Shown here piece after piece: positions 6,716 through 8,367 of a DNA stretch of 8,367 bases. The DNA lies in contig JAGXHC010000197.1 in assembly GCA_024636405.1 (NCBI GenBank), positions 1-8,367 of the forward strand, written 5' to 3'. A program made the translations under genes and the position numbers. The DNA is from Sulfitobacter sp. (lineage in GTDB: Bacteria; Pseudomonadota; Alphaproteobacteria; Rhodobacterales; Rhodobacteraceae). The first letter of the stretch is position 1. The number at the start of each line of letters is the position of its first letter. Below the pieces are notes generated by a model. It worked only from the letters and a program-made list of their open reading frames with translations. It was not told the origin of the DNA and did not search any database.

Positions 6716-6784
6716 GCCCGCCCTGCCCGCATCACGGTCGTAGGGTCGCTAGACATCGGATCAGAATGCGGGACTTGGGCGGGC
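6716..6784. repeat. Long GC-rich inverted repeat downstream of the flavin reductase gene
   Basis: The left arm is GCCCGCCC (6716-6723) plus CCCGCAT (6726-6732). The right arm is ATGCGGG (6766-6772) plus GGGCGGGC (6777-6784). They pair over 15 bp with one asymmetric internal loop (TG against ACTT) and a 33-nt apical loop. It starts 10 nt after the flavin reductase stop codon on the minus strand. No T-run follows, so it is not a classical Rho-independent terminator. It may protect or end that transcript, or be a copy of a dispersed palindromic repeat. Confidence 0.5.
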
Positions 6785-6794
6785 AGCGGCGGGA

Positions 6795-7400
6795 TCAATC
6801 GTCGGGGCGGATTATCTCAAAAACCTCCCGCACGACGGTATAGTCGCGGTAACCCATGCGCGACAATGGCTGATACCGGGTAACATCGAAACGCCCGTCG
6901 ACAAGGCAATCGTCGCGAAGATGCACACCTATGACCTCGCCGAATACGACGAAATTTGCCGCCCCTTCCATGCGCACGATCTGCGTCACGCGACATTCCA
7001 GATTGGCGGGGGCCGTGGCAACGCGGGCGCAGTCAATCAGGTCGCAGGCAACCTTTTCCACCTCGGCATGGGCAAATTCATCCGTGCCATGCGGCAGCGT
7101 TGCAGACGACGCGTTCATCGCGTCGCGCGCGGCATATTCGACAATGTTGACACAAAACACGCCCGTCTCGCGGATATTGGCCACAGAATCCTTGGTGCCG
7201 TCGACATCGTCCTTGACCCCGGTAGAAGCGAACATCACCTGTGGCGGCACATAGGCCACGGCATTGAAAAACGAATACGGCGCCAGATTGTCGCGCCCGT
7301 CACTGTCGCGGCTGGAGATCCAACCGATCGGGCGCGGTGTGACGATGGCGTTGAACGGGTTATGCGGCAGGGTGTGGCCGTTTTCGGGGCGGTAGAACAT
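6795..7400 (-). CDS. Flavin reductase-like FMN-binding protein
   Basis: This 201-residue protein belongs to the flavin reductase-like split-barrel family (the DIM6/NTAB group), whose members bind FMN and either reduce free flavin with NAD(P)H for a partner monooxygenase or act as stand-alone flavoproteins. Family features visible are TPRPIGWISS near residues 21-30, DNLAPYSFFNAV near 37-48, and a C-terminal segment with LVDGRFDVTRYQPLSRMGYRDY, where a tyrosine/arginine-rich stretch is usual. The start is the ATG at 7400, 5 nt after AGGAG; an in-frame TTG at 7415 would place the ribosome site inside the coding region and is rejected. No monooxygenase gene lies in the window, so its partner, if any, is elsewhere. 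It is divergent from the GNAT gene at 7486, with the shared 85 bp holding both upstream regions. The specific reaction is not known. Confidence 0.88.
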   Translation of the reverse strand: MFYRPENGHTLPHNPFNAIVTPRPIGWISSRDSDGRDNLAPYSFFNAVAYVPPQVMFASTGVKDDVDGTKDSVANIRETGVFCVNIVEYAARDAMNASSATLPHGTDEFAHAEVEKVACDLIDCARVATAPANLECRVTQIVRMEGAANFVVFGEVIGVHLRDDCLVDGRFDVTRYQPLSRMGYRDYTVVREVFEIIRPDD

Positions 7401-7403
7401 GAT

Positions 7404-7411
7404 CTCTCCTT
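7404..7411 (-). promoter_or_regulatory. Ribosome binding site of the flavin reductase-like gene
   Basis: AAGGAGAG on the minus strand, with its AGGAG core 5 nt from the ATG at 7400. This near-ideal site decides the start in favour of 7400 over the TTG at 7415, which would include the site in the reading frame. Confidence 0.8.
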
Positions 7412-7485
7412 GCAATTTGCTCCATGGCTAGCGTCATGCTATCGGCAACGCCACCCGTAAATCCCGATGTGAGAGCCCACGCGCC

Positions 7486-7968
7486 TTGTACCATGTAACC
7501 CCCGAGACCCGCGACGATCACTGGGAGGTGGAGGCCCTTTACGACACCTGTTTCGCGCCAGGACGCGAGGCATTGTCGTCCTACCGGTTGCGCGAAGGAA
7601 TAGCGTCCGTCGCAGGGCTAAGCCATGTAGCGCGTGACAATGCCGGGATCATGGCTGGCGCCATCCGGTACTGGCCGGTGCGCATCGGGTCGGCGCAGGC
7701 CCTGCTTCTGGGGCCGGTCGCGGTTCACCCGACCCGGCAAGGCGAAGGGCTGGGCGCGTTGCTGATCGAGGGATCGCTGGAAAAGGCCGTCCCGTTGGGC
7801 TGGGAACGGGTGCTGCTGGTCGGTGACGCACCCTATTACAACCGGTTTGGGTTCATGCTGCTGCCACAGGTGGAGATGCCGCCGCCGACAAATCCCGAAC
7901 GGGTGCTGGGACGTCCGCTTGTTCCGGGCGCATGGGATGCGGTTGCGGGGCCAGTGGTGCGGTGGTGA
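7486..7968 (+). CDS. GNAT N-acetyltransferase, YhbS-like, probable TTG start
   Basis: This 160-residue acetyl-CoA-dependent N-acetyltransferase resembles the YhbS group. The acetyl-CoA binding motif is seen in VAVHPTRQGEGLGALLI (Q-x-x-G-x-G/A pattern), and LVGDAPYYNRFGF is the characteristic later block. The N-terminal half has EVEALYDTCFAPGREALSSYRLREG, a segment I associate with alphaproteobacterial members. No ATG exists in frame near the start. The frame is closed by TAG at 7429-7431, and the first plausible start is TTG 7486, with GAGAG (7471-7475) 10 nt upstream. The acceptor substrate is unknown. It is divergent from the flavin reductase-like gene and is followed 54 bp later by the EcsC-family gene on the same strand, so those two may be cotranscribed. 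It is not closely similar to the RimJ-type acetyltransferase at 2136, so the two are not local duplicates. Confidence 0.85.
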   Translation: MYHVTPETRDDHWEVEALYDTCFAPGREALSSYRLREGIASVAGLSHVARDNAGIMAGAIRYWPVRIGSAQALLLGPVAVHPTRQGEGLGALLIEGSLEKAVPLGWERVLLVGDAPYYNRFGFMLLPQVEMPPPTNPERVLGRPLVPGAWDAVAGPVVRW

Positions 7969-8022
7969 GCTTGAATTTCCCTGTGCATCCCCCACATTAA
8001 TGGTCATCCGCGGGGAACCATC

Positions 8023-8367
8023 ATGCACATCACCAGCGACTTGCCAGCACCCATCGACGTTGACGCCCGTCTGAATGAGATCGCCAAACGCTACAAACAG
8101 GCGGGCGGTGTGGGTATCACCGTGCTTAACCTTATCGGCGGTCGCGCGGACGCGCTGATCGATCGGTTGCCGAATGTGGTGCGCCGCAATCTTGAAACGG
8201 CAACGGTCAAAGCGCTCAACCAGGCCATGAAAGCGGCAAATAGCAGCCGCGCGATGGTGCCGGATCAGAAAAGCTGGCTCAATCAGGCGGTGGGTGCCGC
8301 GATGGGCGCGGCAGGCGGGGCAGGCGGGTTGCCAACGGCTTTGGCAGAACTGCCGGTCACGACAACG
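8023..8367 (+). CDS. EcsC family protein, N-terminal part (3' end outside the window)
   Basis: An open frame starts at ATG 8023 and runs off the window after 115 codons. GGGGA (8012-8016) lies 6 nt before the ATG. The translation begins MHITSDLPAPIDVDARLNEI and continues with a helical segment around KQAGGVGITVLNLIGG, then WLNQAVGAAMGAAGGAGG leading into LPTALAELPVTTT. The glycine/alanine-rich stretch followed by LPTALAELPVTTT is what I recognise as the EcsC family hallmark. The family is named after Bacillus EcsC, which is encoded with the EcsAB ABC transporter; its biochemical role is not established. No transporter gene is visible here. It may be transcribed from the YhbS-like acetyltransferase gene 54 bp upstream, or from its own promoter in that gap, where I saw no strong boxes. 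Identity is fairly sure, function is not. Confidence 0.8.
   Translation, partial: MHITSDLPAPIDVDARLNEIAKRYKQAGGVGITVLNLIGGRADALIDRLPNVVRRNLETATVKALNQAMKAANSSRAMVPDQKSWLNQAVGAAMGAAGGAGGLPTALAELPVTTT

Larger units (their letters stand above)
6516..6794. other. Longest intergenic region, AT-rich on one side, with several inverted repeats
   Basis: No credible gene lies here. By hand count, 6541-6700 holds 56 G/C in 160 bases (35 percent), well below the surrounding genes, whereas 6701-6794 is GC-rich again. Besides the two repeats listed separately there is CCAAC/GTTGG (6583-6587 and 6593-6597, 5-nt loop) and TGGCTTT/AAAGCCA (6646-6652 and 6657-6663, 4-nt loop CCAC). The second is flanked by A-rich sequence on the plus strand and has no clean T-run on its downstream side in either direction. 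The region must hold the promoter of the minus-strand secreted-protein gene and the transcript end of the flavin reductase gene. Confidence 0.6.

Noticed and set aside
2136..7968. The two GNAT genes as a duplicated pair
   Set aside because: One is RimJ-type and the other YhbS-type. Their motifs and lengths differ and they share no local flanking sequence.
1..8367. Search by eye for CRISPR repeats, tRNA or rRNA genes, insertion sequences, toxin-antitoxin or defence genes
   Set aside because: None seen: coding genes fill nearly all of the window and the only long gap (6516-6794) holds no evenly spaced repeats or recognisable RNA gene.

Overview
The window is about 8.4 kb of compact, GC-rich chromosomal DNA. 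Gene order and protein style suggest an alphaproteobacterium, most likely of the Rhodobacteraceae (Roseobacter group). I infer this from the threonine synthase / M16 peptidase / RimJ-type acetyltransferase cluster, the GC-rich codon use and the overlapping stop/start codons. No sequence search was possible. I see no rRNA, tRNA, insertion sequence, phage gene or CRISPR array.

Layout. (1) Plus strand, 1-2720: the 3' part of thrC, an M16 zinc peptidase and a RimJ/RimL-type GNAT acetyltransferase. They are joined by an ATGA and a TGATG overlap, so this is one translationally coupled unit. (2) Plus strand, 2850-4268: an FAD-linked D-2-hydroxyacid dehydrogenase of the GlcD / D-2-hydroxyglutarate dehydrogenase type, which ends 4 bp from the convergent apt stop codon. 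(3) Minus strand, 5779-4273: mtnP followed by apt, a purine salvage pair. MtnP releases adenine from 5'-methylthioadenosine and Apt converts it to AMP. (4) Minus strand, 6515-5964: a small secreted protein of unknown function. (5) 6516-6794: the longest intergenic stretch. It is AT-rich on the side of the secreted protein and carries several inverted repeats. (6) Minus strand, 7400-6795: a flavin reductase-like FMN-binding protein. It diverges from (7) a plus-strand YhbS-like GNAT acetyltransferase that appears to start at TTG (7486), followed by the 5' part of an EcsC-family gene (8023 onward) that runs off the window.

Most of the window is ordinary housekeeping and accessory metabolism, and I found no convincing new multi-gene system. 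The points most worth a second look are the unknown exported protein with its symmetric promoter-region repeat, the GC-rich inverted repeat just behind the flavin reductase gene, and the unresolved substrate of the FAD dehydrogenase.
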